A DNA stretch of 64,000 nt from Streptomyces sp. f51 (GCF_037940415.1 NZ_CP149798.1:2290501-2354500), one strand, 5' to 3'. Counted from the stretch's first letter, positions 41,793 to 49,805 are shown. Notes: a model not told the origin generated them from the sequence alone. A program made the numbers and translations.

Positions 41793-42779
41793 TCAGTGGC
41801 GTCCGGAGCGGGCCGCGCGGGCGACGGCCACGACCGCCTTCTCCAGGGCGTACTCGGGATCGTCCCCGCCGCCCTTGACGCCGGCGTCCGCCTCCGCGAC
41901 GGCCGTGAGCGCCATGGCGACCCCGTCCGGCGTCCAGCCCCGCATCTGCTGCCGTACGCGATCGATCTTCCACGGCGGCATCCCCAGCTCACGGGCCAGG
42001 TCGGCGGGCCTGCCGCCCCGCGCGGAGGACAGCTTCCCGATAGCCCGCACGCCCTGCGCGAGCGCGCTGGTGATCAGGACCGGAGCCACCCCGGTGGACA
42101 GCGACCAGCGCAGCGCCTCCAGCGCCTCCGCGGCCCGCCCCTCGACGGCCCGGTCGGCGACGGTGAAGCTGGACGCCTCGGCCCGCCCCGTGTAGTACCT
42201 CCCGACGACGGCCTCGTCGATCGTCCCCTCGACGTCCGCGGTCAGCTGCGACACGGCCGACGCCAGCTCCCGCAGATCGCTCCCGATGGAGTCCACCAGC
42301 GCCTGGCACGCCTCCGGAGTGGCCGCCCGGCCGAGCGTGCGGAACTCGCTCCGCACGAAGGCCAGCCGGTCCGCCGGCTTGGTCATCTTGGGGCACGCCA
42401 CCTCCCGCGCGCCCACCTTGCGCGCCGCGTCGAGCAGGCCCTTGCCCTTGGCACCGCCCGCGTGCAGGAGCACCAGGGTGATCTCCTCGGCGGGAGCCCC
42501 CAGATACCCCTTGACGTCCTTGATCGTGTCGGCCGACAGATCCTGGGCGTTGCGCACGATCACGACCTTGCGCTCGGCGAAGAGCGAGGGACTCGTCAGC
42601 TCGGCGAGCGTGCCAGGCTGCAACTGGTCCGGGGTGAGATCCCGTACGTCCGTGTCGGCGTCGGAGGCCCTGGCGGCGGCCACCACCTCCTGCACGGCAC
42701 GGTCGAGCAGGAGATCCTCCTGGCCCACTGCCAGCGTGACAGGGGCGAGAGGGTCGTCTTGTGCGGTCTTCTTGGCCAT
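41793..42779 (-). CDS. holA: DNA polymerase III subunit delta
   Basis: A 328-aa clamp-loader subunit that opens the beta clamp. MAKKTAQDDPLAPVTLAVGQEDLLLDRAVQEVV at the start, then PSLFAERKVVIVRNAQDL and LVLLHAGGAKGKGLLDAARK, with a C-terminal helical collar ending PWKIDRVRQQMRGWTPDGVA. ATG at 42779 fits the family; a -10-like GATGCT lies 7 bases upstream. In most streptomycetes it follows comEC; here comEC is interrupted. Confidence 0.93.
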   Translation of the reverse strand: MAKKTAQDDPLAPVTLAVGQEDLLLDRAVQEVVAAARASDADTDVRDLTPDQLQPGTLAELTSPSLFAERKVVIVRNAQDLSADTIKDVKGYLGAPAEEITLVLLHAGGAKGKGLLDAARKVGAREVACPKMTKPADRLAFVRSEFRTLGRAATPEACQALVDSIGSDLRELASAVSQLTADVEGTIDEAVVGRYYTGRAEASSFTVADRAVEGRAAEALEALRWSLSTGVAPVLITSALAQGVRAIGKLSSARGGRPADLARELGMPPWKIDRVRQQMRGWTPDGVAMALTAVAEADAGVKGGGDDPEYALEKAVVAVARAARSGRH

Positions 42780-43204
42780 CACCGAAAGCATCCCACGAGC
42801 CACCGACAACCCCTGCCCCAAGCAACGCCCTCCGGGCCGGAGAGGGGGCCGGGGGCGGACTGAAGCGGGGGCCGGCTGGGCCGGGCAGGGGGCAGGACCG
42901 AAGCCGGGGCCGGCCGGGCCGGGCAGGGGGCAGGACTGGAGCCGGGGCCGGCCGGGCTGGTCAGGGGGTCGGACTGGACCGGGGTCCGGACTGTGGCCGA
43001 GTCCGGATCGGGGTCCGGGCTGGACCGGGATCCGGGCCGGGCGGCCCCACTCAGCCGCGGCGGCCCGGTCCGTCGAGTCCCGCGTGGCAACCGCGGCGAA
43101 GTCGGCCGAGCCCTGCGGGGAATGGGACCGCAGGGCGCGGCGGCGTGGGTCCGCGCGGCCGGGTGGAGTCGGTCCGCGCGGCCCGGTCAAGCGGGCCGGG
43201 TGGG
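42780..43204. other. 425-bp intergenic region upstream of holA with repeats
   Basis: No convincing gene. Extremely G-rich on the plus strand and made of degenerate repeats; the clearest three units are listed separately. Purine/pyrimidine-biased runs continue to about 43060. The holA promoter must lie at its left edge. Confidence 0.6.
42862..42975. repeat. Three tandem 38-bp repeats
   Basis: Units at 42862-42899, 42900-42937 and 42938-42975 share the core GGGGCCGGC(C/T)GGGC and a second block CAGGGGG. Further degenerate copies follow. G-runs could form quadruplexes (inference). Confidence 0.8.
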
Positions 43205-43450
43205 TCAGGGCTCCTCGTGCCAGCCGTCCCACTCGGCCGCGAACTCGTCCAGCTCCTTCGGGTCCAGCCGTGCCTCGGGGTCCGTGAGGACCACCAGCCA
43301 CTGCGCGTCCTCGGCGTCGTCCTCTCCCGCGAGTGCGTCCCTCACGAGCTGCGGCTCCTCCGGCAGTCCGAAACGGTCGCCGGCGGCCTCCGCCGCCTCC
43401 TCCGCCGCGTCGCGGTCGGGCAGCACCAGTACATGTCTCACATCGCTCAC
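43205..43450 (-). CDS. Small conserved acidic protein
   Basis: An 81-aa acidic protein (VSDVRHVLVLPDRDAAEEAAEAAGDRFGLPEEPQLVRD...WLVVLTDPEARLDPKELDEFAAEWDGWHEEP). No known domain; a ribonuclease-E-inhibitor-like or other alpha/beta fold is conceivable, but I do not recognise it. The GTG at 43450 is the start that keeps only the coherent part; the frame is open upstream within the neighbouring gene. Confidence 0.6.
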   Translation of the reverse strand: MSDVRHVLVLPDRDAAEEAAEAAGDRFGLPEEPQLVRDALAGEDDAEDAQWLVVLTDPEARLDPKELDEFAAEWDGWHEEP

Positions 43451-43530
43451 CCGGATATTTTCCGGCACGTCCGAGGCGGCCGACGCCGAGTTCGGGCTCC
43501 GGAGCGTGTGATCTGCGCGGCTCCGGACCG

Positions 43531-44361
43531 CTACCGGCGTTCCGCGACCTCCGGCACCCGGTCCAGTTCGATCCCGAAGCGCTCCCGGTAGGCGGCCAGC
43601 ACCTCCTCGTCCGTCGTCAGTTCCGTCACCTCCTTGGTCCCGTCGGCCGTCGACACGGTGAACCTGCGTCCGCTGAGCGTGATCCGGCCTCCGTCCTCGG
43701 TGACCCGCGAGCAGACCAGCGACCGGGTGAAGTGCGACTGCGGCGAGGTGCCGTGCCACCAGGCTCCGGCGACGAAGTCCCCGAGCACACGAGGCCGCAC
43801 CTCCAGCCGGTACTGGCGCTTGTCCCCGACGATGACGTCGAGGTCCTCGTGCTCCCGCGAACCCCCGGCTCCCCGCACGCCCGCCGCGTCCGGCGCCGAC
43901 TCCACGACCCTGAACAGCCCGCCGGGATCCCGCTGTTCACCCCGCTCCATGAACGACAGCGGATAGTGGCTGTGCGCCCCGAACCCGACGTCGGTCAGCC
44001 AGTCGCCCCCGTCCACCGTCCGCACCCGCAGCGCGAGGTGGTCGTAGGGAATCCCGGGCTTGCCGTCGTCCCCGTACACCCGCGCCGCCAGAAGTGTCAC
44101 GTCGAAGCCCAGTGCGCCGAGCAACGCCCCGAACGCGCCGTTCAGTTCGTAGCAGAAGCCCCCTCTGCGGGCGCCCACCACCTTGTCCAGCAACCGCTTC
44201 TCCTCCAGCACGATCTCCTCGCCGAGGTGGATCGACAGGTTCTCGAACGGCACCGTCCGCAGATGGCACAGCTGGAGGTCACGGAGCACATCGGACGTGG
44301 GCCATGCCGGGTGCTGGGCCCCGATACGGCGAAGGTAGGCGTCTGCCTGCGCGGAATTCAT
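43531..44361 (-). CDS. nat: Arylamine N-acetyltransferase
   Basis: A 276-aa NAT enzyme that transfers acetyl or other acyl groups from CoA to arylamines or hydrazines. The catalytic Cys is in ARRGGFCYELNGAFGALL, the His in YDHLALRV and the Asp in WLTDVGFGAHSHYPL, in the standard order. N-terminal AYLRRIGAQHPAWPTSDVLRDLQLCHLRTVPFENLSIHLG is family-typical. Its start is 5 bp from the end of the comEC 3' fragment. Confidence 0.93.
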   Translation of the reverse strand: MNSAQADAYLRRIGAQHPAWPTSDVLRDLQLCHLRTVPFENLSIHLGEEIVLEEKRLLDKVVGARRGGFCYELNGAFGALLGALGFDVTLLAARVYGDDGKPGIPYDHLALRVRTVDGGDWLTDVGFGAHSHYPLSFMERGEQRDPGGLFRVVESAPDAAGVRGAGGSREHEDLDVIVGDKRQYRLEVRPRVLGDFVAGAWWHGTSPQSHFTRSLVCSRVTEDGGRITLSGRRFTVSTADGTKEVTELTTDEEVLAAYRERFGIELDRVPEVAERR

Positions 44362-44365
44362 GCCT

Positions 44366-45103
44366 TCAGTGTCGCGCCACGGCAAGCCCTCCGCCCGCAC
44401 CGGTGACGGCGAGATCACCGTCCTCGTCGGTACGCAGCACCACCGCGCCCCGCGCCCGCAGGGCCGCGATCGTACGAGGAGCCGGATGGCCGTAGGGGTT
44501 GTCCCGCCCGACAGAAATGAGCGCGAGCCGCGGCGCGACCCTGCGTATGAGCTCCGGGTCCTGGAAGGCCGAACCGTGGTGGGCGACCTTGAGCACGTCG
44601 ACACGGTCCACCTCCGCGGCCGCCGCCGATCTCGCCAAGGCCCGCTGGGCGGGCGGCTCCAGGTCGCCGAGCAACAGCAACCGCAGCCCCGAGGACCGCA
44701 CGAGCAGCGTGACGCTGGCGTCGTTCGGGTCGTCCGGCGGCACGACCGGATCGGGCGGCGGCCACAGCACCCGCCAGTCCAGGCGTCCCACGCGTCTCCT
44801 CTCCCCCGCGACGGCCCGGCTCACGGGAATGTGCCGCGCGGCCGCCTCCCGTCGTACGAACTCGGCCTGATCCGGCGGCTCTTCGAAGCCGGTCGTCTCG
44901 ATCGCGCCCACCGAACGCCCCCGGAGTACACCCGGCAGACCCGCTACGTGGTCCGCGTGGAAGTGCGTCAGGACGACGAGCGGGATCCTGGTGACGCCGA
45001 GCGTGCTCAGACAGCGGTCGGCCAGCACCGGATCGGGCCCCGCGTCCACCACCACCGCGCTGCCGTCCCCGACCGCGAGCACCCCGGCGTCGCCCTGCCC
45101 CAC
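44366..45103 (-). pseudogene. comEC: comEC 3' fragment (metallo-beta-lactamase domain)
   Basis: The C-terminal MBL domain of the DNA-uptake protein ComEC, cut off from its gene. It begins at the GTG of VGQGDAGVLAVGDGSAVVVDAGPDPVLADRCLSTLG, the conserved DVGQGDA motif minus its first residue, and continues with VLTHFHADHVAGL, LLLGDLEPPAQ and LKVAHHGS. Upstream of base 45103 the sequence is the end of a mobile element, not comEC. The remaining 5' part lies at 55.6-57.7 kb on the same strand. It has no start of its own. Confidence 0.92.
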
Positions 45104-45104
45104 C

Positions 45105-45131
45105 TCTTCCCTGTCAAGTTCAGCGTGTTGA
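45105..45131 (+). repeat. Left terminal inverted repeat of the element
   Basis: TCTTCCCTGT, 5 variable bases, TCAGCGTGTTGA, read inward. It matches the right end in opposite orientation at 22 positions with a one-base difference in the middle spacer. It begins 1 base after the comEC fragment. Confidence 0.85.
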
Positions 45132-45325
45132 TGACAACCAGCTGACGGAAGTGTCGGCGAAGGAATCGGTGCCCGACAGGAGCCGGGGGGACAACCCCTG
45201 CCCGTTTCCCCCTGATCGACAGACACCAGCGACTCACACCTACAAGAGAGCAGTTGGGGAGCCGCGAAGCGTGAGCGAACCTCCTCCGCCTTCTCGCTAA
45301 AGACCATCTGAGACGTGGAGTCCGC

Positions 45326-45481
45326 ATGAGCAAGAAGCGCAAGGTCGCGATCACCCTGCTGGTCGTACTGGTGTTCGCAGTTGTGACTCTCATCGCGCTC
45401 GGCAACCCGGCACTGGGGGTCGCCATCAGCGCAGGCGTCGCGGTGGCAACGCTCGCTTGGAAGATGTTGAACTCCAAGTAG
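45326..45481 (+). CDS. 51-aa membrane peptide
   Basis: First cargo gene. ATG with a GTGGAG ribosome site 5 bases upstream; product MSKKRKVAITLLVVLVFAVV... with one clear hydrophobic helix (residues 7-26) and a weaker one (31-47) ending KMLNSK. A strong terminator follows. No family recognised; size and charge recall small holin-like or toxin peptides, but that is only resemblance. Confidence 0.6.
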   Translation: MSKKRKVAITLLVVLVFAVVTLIALGNPALGVAISAGVAVATLAWKMLNSK

Positions 45482-45499
45482 TGACCTGATCACCCAGGG

Positions 45500-45536
45500 A
45501 GGCCTTCAGCTGCTTGTCGGGCTGAAGGCCTTTCTG
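45500..45536 (+). terminator. Terminator after the 51-aa gene
   Basis: Perfect 11-bp stem AGGCCTTCAGC / GCTGAAGGCCT with a 10-base loop followed by TTCTG, 19 bases after the stop. Confidence 0.8.
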
Positions 45537-45670
45537 CTGTCGCGGGCCGGCCGCCACACGTACGACACACGCCCTCCAAAAAAAGTTTCTGAGAATCCCC
45601 CGCATCTGGCTCATGGCGCCCGACTCCCCCTGCAACAGGGCCACCACCGCACAGAGAAGAGCCAAGACCT

Positions 45671-46402
45671 ATGACAGGACCCAGCGAGCGCGGGATGGGT
45701 GACACGTCGCCCCCCAAGGGAGTCGCTCTGCCGGTCACGGAGACCTCCGGATCTGAGGACGTGAGTTCGGAAGCGTCCACCGACGGGAATCCGGAAGCAT
45801 CGTCCGACAAGGCGATCATCCCGGCTCAGGCGACCGCCTCAGCGGCCGACGAGCCTGCGGATGACGACGTGGGTTTGCAGGTACCCACTCGCGAGGAGGT
45901 GAGTGCTGAGCTCGCGGAGACGCACGTCCCCCTGGGGCGACGTATCGCCAGCGATGGATACGACGAGCACGACGTCCATGAGCTCAGGGTGGAGACCCAG
46001 GTCAAGTACTTCAAGGCCAGGATGAAGGGGGTGCCCCTCCGACACGGCAGGCCATGGCCGTTCCTGATCCACTGTTACAAGTGGATCCGCCTGGACTTCC
46101 ACAAGAAGAACCCCCAGAACCATGAGCGCCCGGGGGACGTCGAGAGCCTGGACCTACCTGACCCTGCTCCGTGCGCCATGGACCAGGTCGCCCTCAAGGA
46201 GGCCATCGAGTCCTTCCTTGAGCGCCACCTCCCCGATGCGCGTGAGCGACAGGTATGGCTCATGACTCATCGCGACCACATGGGGCGCACGGAGATCGCC
46301 AAGAACCTGCGCATCGATCGGGGCACTGTTTCGGCTCGACTGGCGCGGGCCGAGGAGCGACTGCGGTCCCTGCCGCCGGACGAGCTCAACCACCTCCTCT
46401 GA
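45671..46402 (+). CDS. Sigma-70-like (ECF-type) protein
   Basis: A 243-aa protein. The first about 80 residues are disordered (Ser/Pro/Asp/Ala-rich). A region-2-like part follows (DEHDVHELRVETQVKYFKARMKG ... FLIHCYKWIRLDFHKKN), then a region-4 helix-turn-helix (LPDARERQVWLMTHRDHMGRTEIAKNLRIDRGTVSARLARAEERLRSL). It probably directs transcription of element genes or acts as a regulator. AGAAGAG ribosome site upstream of the ATG. Closest class uncertain because region 2 is poorly conserved. Confidence 0.72.
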   Translation: MTGPSERGMGDTSPPKGVALPVTETSGSEDVSSEASTDGNPEASSDKAIIPAQATASAADEPADDDVGLQVPTREEVSAELAETHVPLGRRIASDGYDEHDVHELRVETQVKYFKARMKGVPLRHGRPWPFLIHCYKWIRLDFHKKNPQNHERPGDVESLDLPDPAPCAMDQVALKEAIESFLERHLPDARERQVWLMTHRDHMGRTEIAKNLRIDRGTVSARLARAEERLRSLPPDELNHLL

Positions 46403-46471
46403 GGCGGGCCGCCTCCCTTGGCCACGGAGCTCTTAGGCCCTGAACTCCGTGGCCCTGAGAGGGGGCCCGCC
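46403..46471 (+). terminator. Nested hairpin after the sigma-like gene
   Basis: Outer stem GGCGGGCC / GGCCCGCC (46403-46410 with 46464-46471) and inner stem GGCCACGGAG / CTCCGTGGCC (46420-46429 with 46445-46454). It starts directly at the stop codon. Terminator or structured RNA. Confidence 0.6.
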
Positions 46472-46545
46472 TCCAGAGACTCGCAGAGGCTTGGAAACCT
46501 CTGCAGCGGCACCGGCGAATCTGCTGGTGGCGATCGGAAGGGAAA

Positions 46546-47028
46546 ATGACAAAGGAAGGGATGGCGAACGTGGCATCTAATGCTCACGACGCCCTCATCG
46601 AGCTGCTGCGCGAGCCCGCTCGCGCGAACGGCGCCGAGGGACAGCCGCCCACTACGAGTGAGTGGGCTACGTACATGGACAGCATTGCAGCGCGGGCTGA
46701 GGCCGACACCGACGATGACAGCGACATCTACCTGTACGACGAAGACGCAGCTGACGACGAAGACGACCCGGCGCCAGCTGCCCTCCCGCGCGCGGGTGGA
46801 TCCCACCGGATCGCAGTCCTGGTGGGCGGCCTGTTCTTCGCGGCCTTGGCGATCACGGGGATCTTGGTGACTGACATCTCTTCGTCCGGCATGGTCGTCT
46901 CGACTGCCGGTGTGGGTTTCGTCGCTGTCTTCGCGGCAGCACTCCTCATGTGGGCGCGCCTGACTGGACATCGCAGGCGAGCACGTGACGGGGCCACTCA
47001 CCACCGGCCATGGCTGCTACAGCGGTGA
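46546..47028 (+). CDS. Acidic two-helix membrane protein
   Basis: A 160-aa protein with a GGAAGGGA ribosome site 3 bases before the ATG. The cytosolic N-terminus carries an Asp/Glu run at about 53-76 (DTDDDSDIYLYDEDAADDED); two membrane helices follow (HRIAVLVGGLFFAALAITGILV and MVVSTAGVGFVAVFAAALLMWARL) and a basic tail. Its place after a sigma-like gene suggests a membrane regulator, but no anti-sigma motif is visible. Unrecognised family. Confidence 0.65.
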   Translation: MTKEGMANVASNAHDALIELLREPARANGAEGQPPTTSEWATYMDSIAARAEADTDDDSDIYLYDEDAADDEDDPAPAALPRAGGSHRIAVLVGGLFFAALAITGILVTDISSSGMVVSTAGVGFVAVFAAALLMWARLTGHRRRARDGATHHRPWLLQR

Positions 47029-47047
47029 CCGGTGGCGTCCTGAAATA

Positions 47048-47079
47048 GCCGTTCTGCGCAAGCAATTGCGCAGAACGGC
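47048..47079 (+). terminator. First of two tandem perfect hairpins
   Basis: Perfect 14-bp stem GCCGTTCTGCGCAA / TTGCGCAGAACGGC with a GCAA tetraloop, 20 bases after the acidic membrane-protein gene. No T-tract. Confidence 0.75.
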
Positions 47080-47090
47080 GACCAACTACA

Positions 47091-47121
47091 GGTCCCGGCC
47101 CGGATGTTCCGGGCCGGGACC
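47091..47121 (+). terminator. Second of two tandem perfect hairpins
   Basis: Perfect 14-bp stem GGTCCCGGCCCGGA / TCCGGGCCGGGACC with a 3-base loop. A weaker nested structure follows at 47141-47187 (CTTCTGG / CCAGAAG around CCGCC / GGCGG). Confidence 0.75.
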
Positions 47122-47215
47122 CTTAGATGGAGGGGGCTCGCTTCTGGGAAGCTCGTCCGCCTGGCCTCATCGGCGGGACTCCAGAAGTAACCGAGCGCAA
47201 CAGATCATAGGGCTT

Positions 47216-48598
47216 ATGATGACAAGTCACACTGGTGATCTAGGGACAGGTGCCATGGTGGGGACTGGCCAGGACGGTTCCGACGCCGCCGAGCGTCGAC
47301 TCGGAAGAGCCGTCATTTTTCTTCTGCAGCAGGCGCCGATGGTGACGAACAACATCATCCGGGCCGATATTGCAACATTGCTCCGGGCCGGTCAGGCTAT
47401 GGATTTCGTGTCACGCCTGCATGGATACAGCAGGATATCCAGCCCTGGTCTCATTCGGGAATTTGCAAGGCAGGCCGGCATCGCCGACATGGATCTGGTC
47501 TCTCAGATCCTCCCGGTCCTCAAGCAGGCAGACGTCATCGACTACGCACTGGCCTCCGATGGCACCATTGCACATGTCGAGGAGTTCATCGGAGTCTCAG
47601 GAACCGTCATCCAGCAGGCATTCAAGGTTTTGGGGATCCTGGGTCCTTCCGAGAACGAGCTCGCGCTCCTTCACAGCATCGAGATCGCTTCTTGGGCCCC
47701 GCTCACCAAGACCCAGCATCTTGATCAGATCGTCAAGCGAGGGATCGGTGACGACGCGGCTGCGAAGGGACTCGGCTACTCTCTCGCAATTTCGGTTAAT
47801 CGCCGGGTCTTTTCCAGTGACCTGAACGAAGAGGTCACCTTCAACCCGAATGTTTGGGGAACCGGACAGGTCCAGATCGCATCCTTCCTCCAGTCCCTTC
47901 CCCCGAACGAACGGGATGCCCTGCTCGCCATCTGCGAGAAAGCAACTGCCCGTCCTGGCTCCACTCTGGATGTCATGGGGGGCAACCCGGCCATCCTTCG
48001 GAGCGCCCGCAAGGTCGGCCTGATCCAGGCCGCAACCGTGAAGTCAAACGCCCATGGTCAGCCTCTGTCACAGACCTATGTCTTCTCCCCGTTGGTTCAA
48101 ACCTCGGACGATCAGTCGACGACGACAGAGGCGCTGCACCTGCGCAAGCTGTTCCTCGCTCATATCCTCTTCGGGCAGGAAAAGGCCCAAGCCGACTTGG
48201 GCAGGATCAGCGATCCAGTCGTCCTCGTCTCAAGGCTCCTAAACTCCGGGTCCGTCGGTCCGGCCACCAACATCGGAACGGACTATCACCTGCTGGAGTC
48301 CGCCGGAGTGGTGCGAGTCGAGCAGCTTCCCAATGGGAGAGCCTTCCTGAAGCTGATCAAGGAGGAAATCGTTCGGGATGGCCTCGACTGGCTCAAGGCA
48401 AGCGTCGGCAATATTCCCGGTGACGGATCCTCTTCGTTGAAGATGGAAAACATTCCCGGCTCGTTCATGACACCGGAAGAAGACCGGTCTATGATGCCCG
48501 ACGACGCAGCCAGCGATGAGATCACGACAGCTGCAATTCTCGAACTGAGGAAGGAAGCCCAGCGTGCAGTCAGGCACGAGAGCCCGTTCGGGCGGTAG
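47216..48598 (+). CDS. Winged-helix-like protein of unknown function, partner of a nuclease-like protein
   Basis: About 460 aa, unrecognised. Mostly helical with several segments of winged-helix shape: VLKQADVIDYALASDGTIAHVEEFIG near 110 and YHLLESAGVVRVEQLPNGRAFLKLIKEEIVRDGLDWL near 385. A TFNPNVWGTGQVQ motif sits mid-protein. Other possible starts are the adjacent ATG at 47219 and the ATG at 47255 (MVGTGQDG), which has a GGGACAGG ribosome site and may be the true one. The 3' end overlaps the next gene by 35 bp, implying translational coupling and a shared function. Confidence 0.7.
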   Translation: MMTSHTGDLGTGAMVGTGQDGSDAAERRLGRAVIFLLQQAPMVTNNIIRADIATLLRAGQAMDFVSRLHGYSRISSPGLIREFARQAGIADMDLVSQILPVLKQADVIDYALASDGTIAHVEEFIGVSGTVIQQAFKVLGILGPSENELALLHSIEIASWAPLTKTQHLDQIVKRGIGDDAAAKGLGYSLAISVNRRVFSSDLNEEVTFNPNVWGTGQVQIASFLQSLPPNERDALLAICEKATARPGSTLDVMGGNPAILRSARKVGLIQAATVKSNAHGQPLSQTYVFSPLVQTSDDQSTTTEALHLRKLFLAHILFGQEKAQADLGRISDPVVLVSRLLNSGSVGPATNIGTDYHLLESAGVVRVEQLPNGRAFLKLIKEEIVRDGLDWLKASVGNIPGDGSSSLKMENIPGSFMTPEEDRSMMPDDAASDEITTAAILELRKEAQRAVRHESPFGR

Positions 48599-49805
48599 CG
48601 GGGGTCCCACCCCGAAGTCACCTCCACTCGGTGAACAGCTGGAAGCCCGGGTTGCTCAACTCTGGTTCTGGGAAGGGTTCTATGCCCGATATGGCGTCAA
48701 CCTCCAGCGCTACTTCCAAGAACCGATCCTTGTCACGGACCTGGATCTTTTCGCATTCGACTTCAGCCCCCACCTCTCCCTGATCAAACACATCGGTGAA
48801 GTAAAATCTGGGACCGGGAAGAGCACAGAAAAGCCGCTGGATAGGCTCGTATGGCTCCGCGGGCTGCGTGAACTCGTCGGTGCCGATGCCGCAGAGCTGA
48901 CGATGGCCAAAGGCATCACCAGCCGCATCCGCGACCTGGGGCGGAGCTTGGACGTCTCGGCCCAGAGCGTCCAGGATTTCGAGCGCAGGGAAACCAACGC
49001 CGTTGGCAAGATGGCAGATCTCGGATCCCACGGCGTAAGCGCACTGTGCCTGGAAAAAGAGGTCCGGGAAACCTGCAAGAGTGTGGCTGACCTGGAGCGA
49101 GCGTTCTGGTTCCTGCGCGGCGAAGTCCTTTTCCTTGACCATTTCCTGGCGATCAAGCAACTGATCGATCTACTCCAAGAAATCAGCAAGTATTGGACCC
49201 CTCGACTCCAGGACGCAGAGGCGCGAGCAGTCAGGTGGCTGGCATCGGAAGCCGTCAGCATCCTCACTCTGAAGTTGGTTGCGGCCTCTTCGACGGCTGT
49301 CACGCTCAACAGAAACGACTGGGACGCTCTCGTTTCGGAAAGACTCGCAGAGGGCGCCGTCCCGATGCACCAGATGCGGAAGATCTCGGACTCGGTCGAC
49401 AAGTTCGTCGCCGGTATCCTGTCCGCCGCAAAAGTTGCCCCTGAGATTCGCACCGAGGCGATCGGCGCTTTCCTGCCCGAGCCTCCCGACTATGCGGCTT
49501 CCCTGGCGGAACTCTGCTGGAGATTGAAAAGTGATGCTCCAGTCGCGCGTGTCCTTCCTCGCCAAATGGACATCTTCATCTTTGAGCGGCTGACTCACCA
49601 AAGGTATATCGACGCCTCTGTTGTCGGACGTCTCGGTCTGCAACGGGATACTTTTGGACGCTCGCGGCGCCTGATCTCTGCCTTCCTCCGAGGGTGCGGG
49701 GCCAGTTTTGATGAACTGGATCAGGCACTGATCGGACATGCTATGCCGGGAGGCGGAGTCACCGTCGAGATTCACACGGCCGAGGCAGACTCTTCAGGGG
49801 CGTGA
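48564..49805 (+). CDS. PD-(D/E)XK nuclease-like protein
   Basis: A 413-aa protein. Residues about 24-110 read LEARVAQLWFWEGFYARYGVNL...VTDLDLFAFDF...IGEVKSGTGKS: an early Glu, Asp59/Asp61, then Glu79-x-Lys81, the metal-binding pattern of PD-(D/E)XK endonucleases. The remaining about 300 residues are helical, without a known domain. GTG at 48564 has a GGAAGGAAG ribosome site and lies inside the end of the upstream gene. The last 12 bp overlap the convergent coiled-coil gene. Candidate effector of a defence or maintenance module. Nuclease activity is inferred from motif only. Confidence 0.72.
   Translation: MQSGTRARSGGSGGPTPKSPPLGEQLEARVAQLWFWEGFYARYGVNLQRYFQEPILVTDLDLFAFDFSPHLSLIKHIGEVKSGTGKSTEKPLDRLVWLRGLRELVGADAAELTMAKGITSRIRDLGRSLDVSAQSVQDFERRETNAVGKMADLGSHGVSALCLEKEVRETCKSVADLERAFWFLRGEVLFLDHFLAIKQLIDLLQEISKYWTPRLQDAEARAVRWLASEAVSILTLKLVAASSTAVTLNRNDWDALVSERLAEGAVPMHQMRKISDSVDKFVAGILSAAKVAPEIRTEAIGAFLPEPPDYAASLAELCWRLKSDAPVARVLPRQMDIFIFERLTHQRYIDASVVGRLGLQRDTFGRSRRLISAFLRGCGASFDELDQALIGHAMPGGGVTVEIHTAEADSSGA

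Noticed and set aside
42862..42975. CRISPR array
   Set aside because: Units are adjacent degenerate copies without unique spacers, and there are no cas genes.
44366..45493. Complete stand-alone MBL hydrolase gene starting at 45493
   Set aside because: The part upstream of 45103 is antisense to the element's 51-aa gene and left end; only the comEC-derived part is coherent.
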